The position numbers and the translations under genes were made by a program. A DNA stretch of 64,000 nt from Pseudoips prasinana (taxonomy: Eukaryota; Arthropoda; Insecta; Lepidoptera; Nolidae): NCBI GenBank assembly GCA_951640165.1, contig OX621257.1, forward strand, positions 6,769,201 through 6,833,200, given 5' to 3'. Within the stretch, counting starts at the first letter, position 1. Each line of letters opens with the position of its first letter. Shown piece by piece: positions 57,401 through 60,758 of the stretch. A model generated the notes under the pieces. The model made no database searches and was not told the origin of the DNA. It was given only the letters and a program-made list of their open reading frames with translations.

Positions 57401-60400
57401 TGAGTGACAAGAGGATAAGAAATTGGTCGATGTTTTTGTTCACACTACGGATATTAATTTGGATTACCTTGATGGTTTGATTTGGGTTATTTAGGTAAAT
57501 ATGAGAATCTTCAGGTTTGCAGGTAAAAACATTGGAAATCATATGTGAGTCTAGTTCATGGTTTATATCTAGTAAATTAGCCATTTATAGTGTTGAATAG
57601 CACTGGGAAAACTGTCACGAAAGGTGTTAATTTATTTGATAGTCCTAATTCGGTTGGCTTATATCGCATAAATGTGTGTGTGTGATGTTGACGATGTATA
57701 TAAGTGTTTAGGTAATAGTAGTGAATTAATTTTGTGTTTATGTATGTGTTGTTGTAGTTAATGTTTAAAGGAAATGTAAGCATATGTGTAAGTGTATGCG
57801 TGATAATATTTTTGTTTTTTTTGTTTCAGATAAGAGATCGATATATTATGTTGTGCTCCGTAAGGGAAGGAGACTAGTATAGAATAAATCGAAAAAATAA
57901 TATAAATATTTAGAAAACTACTTATGGTTAACATAGGTTGTAGGAGTCCGAGTAGGTAACTTGATAGTCACAGACTTTTTTGCAGATCTGTTAAGCATTG
58001 CTCTGAGAAGACCAGTACTTGTTTATTTCCTTGCTCCTTACGTAGAAAAATATTCCCATTGGTAAACCAACAGAACCTGTATCCGTTTTGTTTCGCAAAT
58101 TCTCGCGATAAGTGGAAAAGTTTTTTGGAGCTTGCAGGGATATGTTCGGCAACGTAGACAGCTTGGCGTTGGCCAGGTATCAGGAGATCAGTTCCGTATT
58201 TAACTTCTCCGCGAAGGTTTTCTTTTTATTGTTGAAATCACGTACTGCAGATATTGTGTCCATCTTCAATTACACAGTTTTGAATTCCGCAATTATGGGG
58301 CGAGTTAAACCAGGTTTACCAGGTACTCGGTAGATATCACGTAGGTCCGATGCGGAGATAGATGACCCGACTGATTGCCCTATCTTGCAGACAATATTAG
58401 ATAAGTAGGAAGTCGTCTCCTTTTCAATTTGTGGTATGTTTCTAATTTCGATGCTTGAGGATCTAGTTTTCAACTGTAAATCATGTACCTTTCGTTCTAA
58501 GGTTTCGATAGACCTACGCTGATCTTGTCGATCTTTTTGTAACTTTTCTATACCCGATTTAATATCTTCATATTGTAGATTAATAAACTTTATTGATTTA
58601 GACAACTCGTCGTTAATTTTTTGGGTTTTAGTGCACAGTTGTTTGAGTTCAGAGATTTCAGAAGATAATTTTTATTCAAGTCCATTTTGTTTACTCGAAA
58701 TTTCATTCAACTTACTGTCAAATTTCCTCTTCCAACCCTCTAGCAGATCAATTATGTCTTGGTCTTGAGTTTGATATCTTGAACTAAATCACGAATGCAA
58801 CATTTTGACATTATTTGATAGTGACTGTGTCAAATGCTTTAGTGAAACCTATAAAATTTCCTACATACTTTGATGGTTGAGTTGGATGAGTGAGTTTCAA
58901 TTATGTAACATATTTAGGACCTGGGTGCCTATAATTGTATTCATCTAAACTACTCATGGCTAGTTTTGCTTCGCTAAAATTCCTTCTGCGACGTTAAGCG
59001 TAACTTTATTTGGAAAGCCATGCAACATAGGCTGTGTTACTAGGTTATAACATGTATGTTTGTTTGTGTACAGAATGACGGACAGTTCCGACCCTCGCCG
59101 GCGGCTGGTCCGCAACCAGTCGGAGGGGGAGGCGCGCGCGCCGCGCCGAGACCCCGCCCCGCGGCGCCGCGCGGTGTACGGGGTCATAGGGGACGCGACT
59201 TGCATGGGGGATCACAAGGTGAATACTCCGCCAAGTCTATACTTCCAACTACCCGTTTCAATATTTATTTTACTGATTTGGTTCACCAACAGTACATATA
59301 ATAATAATATCCTGGGACATAATTTACACACCCAAAACATCTAATCCAAAACTAAGCAAAGCTTGTACTATGGAAATCAGATAACTGACATACTACATAT
59401 AGTACTTTTCTTTTGTAAATACATACTTATATAGATAATTACACCCAGACTCAGGACAAACAGACATGTTCATCCACACAAACATTTGTCCTGGGTGGGA
59501 ATCAAACCCACGACCTCCGGCGTAAAAAGCAAGCGTTTGCCAACCACGCCTACAAGCCCGTCAATATGAGTAGACATACCAAATGCTTGATAAAAGTGGC
59601 ATTGTAATAATCACTTAGGAGGAAACACCACATGGGTTACCAGAGAGTAGATTGATGACTGGCTGTGTGACCGCAAATAATATCACCATCCCGTAGGGGG
59701 CGTAGAAGTCGACCCGAGGGAATACCTACCAGAGAACGAGAAAAAGTATCTCTGTGTACTATGTATGACCATCATACTATCATCGGCGATAATGGCATAT
59801 GCCTCCATTCTTGGGTGAGACTCTTGACCAGCAGTGAAAGTTATTCGGCTGTCAGGATGGTGATGATGACTGGTAAACATCAAAAGAGCACGTAAAAGCA
59901 AATTTACCATAAATTTGTTTTAATTTTGCGAGTGAGTCGATTTGATCACTGTGTATCAGTAAAATTAGCAACATTAAAATCAATATTCTAACATGATTCT
60001 TTGTTCCACAGCCGATCTACCTGCGGGTGATGCTGCAAACAGATAGAGGTACCCTCCAATGTTGTGAAATGAACCTACCCTGCACCCTCTGTGCAAATGC
60101 CACGCGTCTCCCCTCCACTCTCTCCCTCTTCCCTCCCAAAATCACCCGCCTGCACACCGACCCCGACTTGTACAAAAACAAAAAAATCAAACTACCCAAC
60201 GTTCTCGTCTCGTCTAGTCATCTAGAAGTCGCCGACGACATAAAAAGCTTTAAAAGATCTCGAACAGGTTCTCTTAACGAAACCATGCTTAAAATACCTG
60301 ATGTTGAAATTACCAGTGCTGATTATACTAGTTACGATGGTGTATGTATTAATGACATTGACAATACATTGCTTAGTGTCAGACAATGTGTGGATCCTTA

Positions 60401-60758
60401 CACTCCAGAGAGTATAGATTCTCACACGCCTAATGTAGAAGCATCATCAGGATCTGAAGATTTAAACGATGTGAACGTAGAAGTAACAGAAATTAAACCT
60501 ACAAAATTGAATAGAGATCGAAGCGTATCACCAACGCAATTAAAATCTCGCCTAGATAAGTTATTAAATTGTAATGAAGATAAAATGCCTCGTTCGATTC
60601 CTGAGATACAAAGGTTGAATAGTAGGGAATCTTGCAAGTCGGAGGGCAGTAAAAAGGGTGGTTTGTGCTGTTTGGCGTTGAAGTGTTATGGTTTCTGTAG
60701 GCGGCGCGCGCGCAAAGTTAAGTGTGAGAGTAGTGGCTTGACTAAGTGTTGCACGTAA
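27248..60758 (+). CDS. INPP5A: INPP5A, type I inositol-1,4,5-trisphosphate 5-phosphatase, 11 exons, 5' exon missing
   Basis: The enzyme hydrolyses the 5-phosphate of Ins(1,4,5)P3 and Ins(1,3,4,5)P4 and so terminates IP3-driven calcium release, usually at the plasma membrane. Eleven exons joined by GT-AG introns give about 721 residues. Family hallmarks appear in order: [13 protein letters not shown] (exon A), [13 protein letters not shown] and [10 protein letters not shown] (exon C), GDFNFR (exon D), FPPSYPF (exon F), PSWCDRIL (exon G) and CMGDHK joined to PIY (exon J/K). Vertebrate INPP5A is about 412 residues; the surplus here is a Ser/Arg-rich insert (exons H to J) and a long C-terminal tail (exon K). 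The first exon, expected to encode a short segment ending in an acidic residue just before PSV, was not found and is probably upstream of the window. Introns range from about 0.8 to 7.1 kb, and the long ones are filled by transposons. Identity is secure; the start of the gene is not. Confidence 0.95.
28258..28670 (-). pseudogene. LINE C-terminal fragment, frameshifted
   Basis: The reverse strand reads [40 protein letters not shown], then after a frame change [19 protein letters not shown]. This is the familiar C-terminal end of a LINE reverse transcriptase common in insects. It sits in INPP5A intron A-B. Confidence 0.75.
29200..29392 (-). mobile_element. diverged SINE related to family A
   Basis: GATTAGGATCAGATGGCCGT and GTCCCGGGTGGGAATCGAAC keep the ends of the family, but the middle differs. 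Confidence 0.55.
29608..29985. mobile_element. diverged copies of the CACCAACAACCT element
   Basis: TTGTAAAACACCAACAACCT at 29613 is matched by inverted GGTTATTGGTGTTTTAT (29822) and GGTTGCTGGTGTTTTAT (29962). The middle is duplicated, each half containing CGAGTTTCTATG and TTTTGCCAGAT. Confidence 0.6.
30157..30386 (-). mobile_element. SINE family A, just before INPP5A exon B
   Basis: ATATCCTGGGACATTATTTC at the left and CCAACCACGCCAACAGG at the right, the same as 441-690. It ends about 40 bp before exon B, so it abuts the splice acceptor region. Confidence 0.75.
30428..30595 (+). CDS. INPP5A: INPP5A exon B (56 codons)
   Basis: The acceptor CTTCCAG and the donor GTTTGT flank a phase 0 exon beginning ALGNMYF and ending KFPQHFFPE. 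Both ends match family segments (ALGSFYF and KFPQDYFPE in vertebrates). A perfect 29-bp inverted repeat starts only 12 bp after the exon (30607-30670). Confidence 0.93.
30607..30670. repeat. perfect 29-bp inverted repeat next to INPP5A exon B donor
   Basis: Arms 30607-30635 and 30642-30670 with loop GGCGAA. The first arm starts 11 bp after the donor GT, so a transcript hairpin would form beside the splice site. Confidence 0.9.
30828..30960 (+). mobile_element. fragment of the 5S-derived SINE family
   Basis: CATAGATGGGTGACCGCCAA, the 5S-like promoter block, then GTCATGTCAGAGGCC. Confidence 0.55.
31017..31045. repeat. 13-bp inverted repeat
   Basis: AAGACTATACCCA, loop GCG, then TGGGTATAGTCTT. 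Possibly the rest of a small foldback. Confidence 0.7.
31320..34290 (+). mobile_element. CR1/L2-group LINE, sense strand, in INPP5A intron B-C
   Basis: A nearly complete ORF2 region is followed by a 3' end with AATAAA near 34260 and a TTTTATT-rich tail. No ORF1 is recognised upstream. About 230 bp before it (31085-31310) look like the antisense end of another element. It is broken by one stop and one frameshift. Confidence 0.8.
31332..34110 (+). pseudogene. LINE ORF2: endonuclease and reverse transcriptase, broken
   Basis: An APE-type endonuclease is seen first ([33 protein letters not shown] at 31332-32040). RT motifs follow: [50 protein letters not shown] and YADDMVLL at about 33447. A TAG at 32574-32576 interrupts one frame that otherwise continues. 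A deletion in the GVRQGG-LSP-LF motif near 33353 shifts the frame. The end reads [13 protein letters not shown]. Confidence 0.85.
34718..35240 (+). repeat. dispersed repeat, uninterrupted copy
   Basis: TTTACAGTACGGCAACTAAG runs to TTTTCCGTACTGTC. It matches 42752-42999 plus 43891-43985, the copy that carries the Harbinger-like insertion. Class unknown. Confidence 0.7.
35540..35737 (-). mobile_element. SINE family C
   Basis: CCCTGTGTCACGGGGTACTT, AATAGACGGATACAAATTAC, GGGCTCGAACCCGCGACACG, then CGCCTCACGTGCAGT. Confidence 0.65.
35778..36410 (-). pseudogene. RTE LINE fragment, minus strand
   Basis: This copy is longer than the others. Read in reverse it carries the thumb-region motif [20 protein letters not shown] near 36250-36310, then the protein C-terminus through [10 protein letters not shown]. 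Several frame breaks are present. Confidence 0.75.
36428..36841 (-). mobile_element. Helitron interrupted by a SINE
   Basis: Its CTAG end lies at 36428-36431 after an A and its 5' end at 36841 before a T. A minus-strand SINE (36485-36728) splits it. Confidence 0.75.
36485..36728 (-). mobile_element. SINE family B inserted in a Helitron
   Basis: Full length in reverse, from TATCTGGGGACAATG to CAACTAGGCTACGGTGACC, including the A-box side. Confidence 0.75.
37264..37389 (+). CDS. INPP5A: INPP5A exon C (42 codons)
   Basis: The acceptor TTTCCAG and the donor GTGAGT bound a phase 0 exon. It contains [14 protein letters not shown] and [14 protein letters not shown], the most conserved stretches of type I 5-phosphatases. 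The Asn/His residues of [10 protein letters not shown] belong to the active site region. Locally it is far more GC-rich than the flanking introns. A SINE begins about 35 bp after the donor. Confidence 0.95.
37424..37642 (+). mobile_element. SINE family A, after INPP5A exon C
   Basis: GCCTGTGGCGTGGTTGGC, then a shortened head and the full body to TTTGGGGTCAGATGGCCGTG and ATTATTATA. Part of the B-box region is deleted. A 3' fragment of the family is at 40214-40285. Confidence 0.7.
37961..38195 (+). mobile_element. tRNA-derived SINE (family B)
   Basis: CCTACGAAGCTGGTGGTCCT, GGGTTCGAATCCCGG (B box), GAGTCATGGATGTTTTC, CGTCGCCTGGTACCCATAG, TTTGGGGCTAGGATGATC, tail ATTATTATT. Other copies are at 36485-36728 (minus), 44495-44668 (3' part) and 52541-52676 (minus, 5' part). 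Confidence 0.75.
38319..38447 (+). CDS. INPP5A: INPP5A exon D (43 codons), GDFNFR catalytic motif
   Basis: The acceptor TTTTGTAG and the donor GTATTA give a phase 0 exon starting [14 protein letters not shown]. It carries [12 protein letters not shown], the signature of inositol 5-phosphatases in which Asp and Asn contact the metal and the scissile phosphate. It is too short to stand out as an open frame, but it is unambiguous from the motif. Confidence 0.95.
38591..38767 (-). mobile_element. short Helitron, minus strand
   Basis: This is the same family as 39914-40091. The 3' end retains CGCGGGTAAAACCGCG in reverse; the terminal CTAG is mutated to CTCG. Confidence 0.75.
39381..39620. mobile_element. 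foldback MITE, same family, in INPP5A intron D-E
   Basis: It is 240 bp with GGGCTCTACCGGCTAAGTCG at the left and a slightly eroded inverted end at the right, flanked by CAG and CTG. It ends 110 bp before exon E. Confidence 0.8.
39730..39888 (+). CDS. INPP5A: INPP5A exon E (53 codons)
   Basis: The acceptor TTTACAG and the donor GTGAGA bound a phase 0 exon that starts [10 protein letters not shown] and ends IFREPW. It corresponds to the variable linker between the GDFNFR and FPPSYPF blocks; [17 protein letters not shown] aligns with the vertebrate KKLFDYFNQEVFR. A 178-bp Helitron (39914-40091) lies 25 bp after the donor. Confidence 0.9.
39914..40091 (-). mobile_element. short Helitron, minus strand
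   Basis: It is 178 bp. Read in reverse it begins TCCTACTAATATTATAAAGG and ends in CTAG, with the target A and T at 39913 and 40092. The 3' hairpin is partly eroded. Confidence 0.8.
40381..40678 (+). repeat. dispersed (CT)n repeat, copy 4
   Basis: Starts GGAACGAAGTTCCTTATCGC and ends CCCTTGACACCTCTCAAG; in INPP5A intron E-F, 50 bp before the TIR element. Confidence 0.8.
41014..41348 (+). mobile_element. 5'-truncated LINE end with 14-bp target duplication
   Basis: A 335-bp insertion is flanked by TGAGTTATGACCGA at 41000-41013 and 41349-41362. It encodes [18 protein letters not shown], then [20 protein letters not shown], the Cys/His-containing region at the C-terminus of Jockey/R1-type LINE proteins, stopping at 41270. 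It interrupts the first unit of the 138-bp array. Confidence 0.85.
41357..42260 (+). repeat. tandem array of a 138-bp unit, about 7 copies
   Basis: Unit starts (GACCGAACTCGTAGAAC) fall near 41357, 41496, 41634, 41771, 41911, 42048 and 42187, spaced 137-140 bp. Each unit contains TTGTTGCTTATGGTGTTAGG and CATAGACCTACAAATG plus a T-run of variable length. Units differ by few substitutions. It lies just upstream of INPP5A exon F. Confidence 0.9.
42328..42452 (+). CDS. INPP5A: INPP5A exon F (41 codons plus 2 nt)
   Basis: The acceptor ATTGCAG and the donor GTATGA flank the exon. It encodes [17 protein letters not shown] and ends YMKT plus AG of a split Arg codon, completed by the first G of exon G. 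The match to vertebrate LDISFPPSYPYSED and YMNTR is clear. Confidence 0.94.
42510..44037. repeat. composite repeat with inverted ends around the Harbinger-like MITE
   Basis: The left end GATGGCATGTGAAGTCTGCC reappears inverted at 44018-44037 (GGCAGACTTCACATGCCATC). Inside are the two halves of the 34718-type repeat and the 886-bp MITE. The ends may be two separate copies of one repeat rather than a single transposon. Confidence 0.5.
43002..43887. mobile_element. PIF/Harbinger-like MITE with TTA duplication
   Basis: 886 bp with perfect ends GGCTGAGATCTATAGAGCGT, flanked by TTA at 42999-43001 and 43888-43890. The same host repeat without the insertion is present at 34718-35240 (GCTTAGAGC at the site), giving an empty-site comparison. 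No transposase was seen inside. TTA duplications and GG starts are typical of PIF/Harbinger. Confidence 0.85.
44261..44744 (+). mobile_element. Helitron, nonautonomous, carrying a SINE
   Basis: It starts TCTATACATATAATAAAA after an A and ends with hairpin CGCGGGTAAAACCGCG, then GGGCACAGCTAG before a T. A 5' TC, a 3' stem-loop followed by CTAG, and insertion between A and T are the Helitron hallmarks. A SINE fragment occupies about 44495-44668. Confidence 0.85.
44918..45238 (+). mobile_element. Helitron, second copy of the same family
   Basis: It is 321 bp with the same start (TCTATACATATAATAAAA), the same 3' hairpin and CTAG end, inserted between A (44917) and T (45239). It lies 173 bp after the first copy in the same orientation and lacks the SINE. 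Confidence 0.88.
45446..45660 (-). mobile_element. RTE LINE 3' tail, just upstream of INPP5A exon G
   Basis: A CATCATCATCATCATAT tail at the left is followed by the antisense protein end ([10 protein letters not shown] region). It ends about 38 bp before the exon G acceptor, so it may overlap the branch point region of that intron. Confidence 0.75.
45698..45805 (+). CDS. INPP5A: INPP5A exon G (WCDR motif)
   Basis: The acceptor TTTGCAG precedes a G that completes Arg, followed by [17 protein letters not shown], the second 5-phosphatase signature. The exon ends in a split codon (AG, then donor GTAAAT). That 2-nt overhang suits either exon H (starting G) or exon J (starting A). An RTE tail ends only about 40 bp upstream of the acceptor. 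Confidence 0.95.
45895..46070 (-). mobile_element. fragment of the 5S-derived SINE family, minus strand
   Basis: AGGCCTCTGACATGTCTTAA, then GTGCCCTCCGAAGCATGGAG, matches the body of 53196-53412 in reverse. Confidence 0.55.
46205..46252 (+). repeat. isolated single copy of the minisatellite unit
   Basis: AGGTCACCCTGGTGGGTGCC, then TTCCATCTAGACTGCACAAC and TGCAG matches one unit of the 12.65-13.88 kb array with a few changes. It lies in INPP5A intron G-H, 32 kb from the array. Confidence 0.75.
46404..46517 (-). mobile_element. diverged RTE-like tail with small hairpin
   Basis: ATGTCAGCCGAAAGATGTCC and following bases match the RTE terminus in reverse. A perfect 13-bp inverted repeat (46486-46498 and 46505-46517, 6-bp loop) closes it, about 110 bp before exon H. 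Confidence 0.5.
46626..46722 (+). CDS. INPP5A: INPP5A exon H, Ser-rich insert
   Basis: The acceptor GTTGTCAG precedes a G that completes the split Arg codon of exon G. The exon then reads [19 protein letters not shown] and ends ...SPARQNAQ in phase 0 before donor GTTTGT. This Ser/Asp/Arg-rich, probably disordered segment has no counterpart in vertebrate INPP5A. Its assignment rests on exact phase fit at both ends and on coding-like base use. Confidence 0.75.
47114..47350 (+). CDS. possible alternative terminal exon of INPP5A
   Basis: After acceptor TTTTCACAAG the frame opens in phase 0, exactly compatible with the end of exon H. It reads [20 protein letters not shown], later [18 protein letters not shown] and [12 protein letters not shown], and stops at 47348-47350. 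The composition looks coding and no transposon was recognised here. If used, it would make a protein that keeps WCDR but lacks GDHK, so it would probably be inactive. An internal exon with an unrecognised donor, or a chance open frame, is also possible. Confidence 0.4.
   Translation, partial: EQQGQQFVNFTVIDNPCESLESELGRNLYYRTPGSPDSLRGVFMNVWDAITCIWKCNVDSLKIDVSKNVLRFSYVIKL
47450..47560 (-). mobile_element. diverged RTE-like tail
   Basis: TCCACTGTTGGACAAAAGCC and the bases after it are a degenerate copy of the RTE terminal motif. Another remnant is at 52700-52790. Confidence 0.5.
47930..48020 (+). repeat. TATACATACA microsatellite
   Basis: Alternating ACTATATACATACATA-type repeats inside the 3' UTR region of the antisense LINE. 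An open frame here is an artefact of the repeat. Confidence 0.8.
48079..51012 (-). CDS. LINE ORF2: intact endonuclease and reverse transcriptase
   Basis: 977 residues from the ATG at 51012 to a stop at 48079. An APE endonuclease occupies about residues 45-270: INAQSI, SESWLKP, and GDFN at 185-188. RT follows: [62 protein letters not shown], and YADD at 695-698. The C-terminus ([18 protein letters not shown]) is the usual conserved tail of CR1-like LINEs. It acts by nicking DNA and priming reverse transcription on the nick. With no stop or shift, it could be functional. Confidence 0.92.
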   Translation of the reverse strand: MSNTEDESSDSESYFSANSDGDSFISIPSLGDTLESHFADVSRNFNVIHINAQSIPAHFSDMLASFQCKNIHAILVSESWLKPCLPSASYSLPGFQLIRNDRTGTGGGGVAIYLRHHFNYSILSLSSQPPSPNAGEHLLLEVELHHSKILLGVYYCPSLRINFFSSFELLLETFTPNYDHSIIMGDFNTCLLKNDSRSSLLTSAAESSNLCILPLNATHHFPNSAPSLLDIILVSSQNHVAKHGQCLADAFSYHDLLFLSYKIRPPKAKSKILMQRNFGGINLEHLRADANSIDWSSLIAAESIDEKVQIFNKTIINLYDVHAPSRAIRVKHLPAPWLSGEIKILLDKKASAKSRFRSRPNDFNREKYINLRNHCNKVCRSAQRQHIHSSIENGDPAKIWKFLRSLGVGKAQNNAIPKNFDVNSLNKHFSASPNFNRATKTSTLNSLSSIPTPNYTSFTFSQFSACDVKKSVESISSNAVGNDSITRNMVLPILNEILPIICHILNSSITLGIFPAFWKDAKIIPLPKKSNPTSFSDYRPISILPFLSKVLERLIYNQFSTFLTKNNLLNPYQSGFRPGHSTTTALVHITEDIRSSMERGELTVLTLLDFSNAFNTVDFEILLGILRSLNVSPTVIDWFRSYLSGRRQSICIDDTRSSWCNTTAGVPQGGVLSPLLFAIFINSISNQLVSSYHLYADDLQIYFQTPLDRLSFAVSHINTDLDKICGWSRAYGLQVNPIKTQTIIIGSPRMISKVPWSQLPQITFDGTVIEFSRSVKNLGIFFDRNLSWDTQMKCVSRKLYASFGSLRRLRNFLPMTTKIALAESLLLPILDYADVSYLDLTQNQLDKLERLQNVCIRFIFGLRKYDHVSEFRTKLKWLSIRLRRDTHILSLLYNILFTPSFPSYLKKRFSFLYESHSRVLRSSENLKLKMPAHSTTFLDKSFAVQSVRLWNALPITVRQAQSLHKFQKSVKDYYLSL
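51513..52247 (-). CDS. LINE ORF1, coiled coil plus L1-ORF1-like RNA-binding domain
   Basis: 244 codons from the ATG at 52247. The N-terminal 50 residues are heptad-like ([16 protein letters not shown]). The middle is [19 protein letters not shown], and [19 protein letters not shown] resembles the RRM and C-terminal domains of L1-type ORF1 proteins, which bind the element RNA and form trimers. The end is basic (GKTRRTKK). An in-frame TTG extends the frame upstream to 52355 but is an unlikely start. Confidence 0.75.
   Translation of the reverse strand: MQSMQQNLSSLKEHLLKRMTEFEELHKQSSTPAAPDTLAKDFAEFKKFVLSSLNCFQQQLDVLAGCIDQAEMRGRRKMLLFHGIPEQKKENSLEVTVANVKNHLMLLDFSNKDIQRCQRLGHIPSSDKPRPILVEFESYQVRDNIWFAKTKCKGSGVTISEFLTRPRHETFMAARQRHGISNTWTRDGVIYILDRGGSRHKVVSMEDLNKIGSAPQHTKEDASKIAATDTSTTAAVGKTRRTKK
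52440..52505 (+). repeat. GTGTGTG / GTGCGTGC microsatellite
   Basis: GTGTGTGTGTGGGTGTGCGT runs into GCGTGCGTGCGGGAGTGCGT-type repeats next to the 5' end of the antisense LINE. Confidence 0.85.
52541..52676 (-). mobile_element. SINE family B, 5' part
   Basis: ATAGAAAACATCCATGACTC through GGGATTCGAACCCAGGACC to CTAGGCTACGG; the tail half is missing. Confidence 0.65.
53196..53412 (+). mobile_element. 5S rRNA-derived SINE
   Basis: AATCGGCGAGGTTAAGCACC, AAGTGGTCGTGG and TAGATGGGTGACTG follow the order of the internal promoter region of 5S rRNA (AxGTTAAGC, GxxxTAGATGGGTGACC). The body has GTGCTTCGGAGGGCACG and GCCATGTCAGAGCC. Related pieces are at 30828-30960 and 45895-46070 (minus). It is not a 5S gene because the rest of 5S is absent. 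Confidence 0.65.
53802..53932 (+). CDS. INPP5A: INPP5A exon I, insert continued
   Basis: The acceptor CTCTACAG and the donor GTATGA flank a phase 0 start ([18 protein letters not shown]) and a split AG end. Phase fits both exon H before and exon J after. It also encodes [16 protein letters not shown]. It is 7.1 kb from exon H because a LINE occupies the intron. It is probably a regulatory, flexible segment; no domain was recognised. Confidence 0.75.
54647..57584 (-). pseudogene. LINE ORF2 with one stop and one frameshift
   Basis: The ATG is at 57584. Endonuclease: [39 protein letters not shown] (to 56466). A stop at 56466-56468 breaks a frame that resumes unchanged at 56438. RT then reads [31 protein letters not shown] and [12 protein letters not shown] frameshift near 55650 leads to the YINDLC and YADDTAIL part, ending at 54647. 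Confidence 0.85.
57950..58820 (-). pseudogene. degenerate LINE ORF1
   Basis: The best preserved part (58270-58605) has a coiled coil ([16 protein letters not shown]) followed by [10 protein letters not shown] and [16 protein letters not shown], the L1-ORF1-like RNA-binding layout. Frame breaks occur on both sides. The start is probably near 58816. Confidence 0.65.
59074..59218 (+). CDS. INPP5A: INPP5A exon J (GDHK motif)
   Basis: The acceptor GTGTACAG precedes an A completing Arg, then [18 protein letters not shown], a very GC-rich Arg/Ala/Pro stretch. It ends [14 protein letters not shown] before donor [12 protein letters not shown] is the third signature of the family, with catalytic His. 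The frame is fixed by this motif; a longer open frame in another register over the same bases is a shadow. Confidence 0.93.
59299..59562 (-). mobile_element. SINE family A, full length
   Basis: ATAATAATATCCTGGGACAT through TGTCCTGGGTGGGAATCAAA to CCAACCACGCC. It lies in the short intron between INPP5A exons J and K. Confidence 0.75.
60012..60758 (+). CDS. INPP5A: INPP5A last exon K with long C-terminal tail
   Basis: The acceptor GTTCCACAG is followed by PIYLRVML, completing GDHKP. The exon encodes 248 residues and the stop TAA at 60756-60758. In vertebrates only about 25 residues follow this point and end in a farnesylated CAAX box. Here the tail has Cys-rich [13 protein letters not shown], a long Ser/Thr/Asp-rich region, and a terminal basic Cys cluster ([17 protein letters not shown]) ending LTKCCT, which is not a canonical CAAX box. 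Palmitoylation of the cluster is a reasonable inference for membrane binding. Confidence 0.9.
   Translation, partial: PIYLRVMLQTDRGTLQCCEMNLPCTLCANATRLPSTLSLFPPKITRLHTDPDLYKNKKIKLPNVLVSSSHLEVADDIKSFKRSRTGSLNETMLKIPDVEITSADYTSYDGVCINDIDNTLLSVRQCVDPYTPESIDSHTPNVEASSGSEDLNDVNVEVTEIKPTKLNRDRSVSPTQLKSRLDKLLNCNEDKMPRSIPEIQRLNSRESCKSEGSKKGGLCCLALKCYGFCRRRARKVKCESSGLTKCCT

Larger units (their letters stand above)
54324..58820 (-). mobile_element. second CR1/L2-group LINE, antisense in INPP5A intron I-J, broken
   Basis: The minus strand carries a degenerate ORF1, ORF2 with endonuclease and RT, a 3' UTR and a short ATCTTATCTT tail at 54324-54335. It fills nearly the whole intron. Confidence 0.8.

Noticed and set aside
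59056..59301. GC-rich frame encoding [19 protein letters not shown]
   Set aside because: It is the wrong register of INPP5A exon J. The CMGDHK motif and the exon phases fix the other frame.
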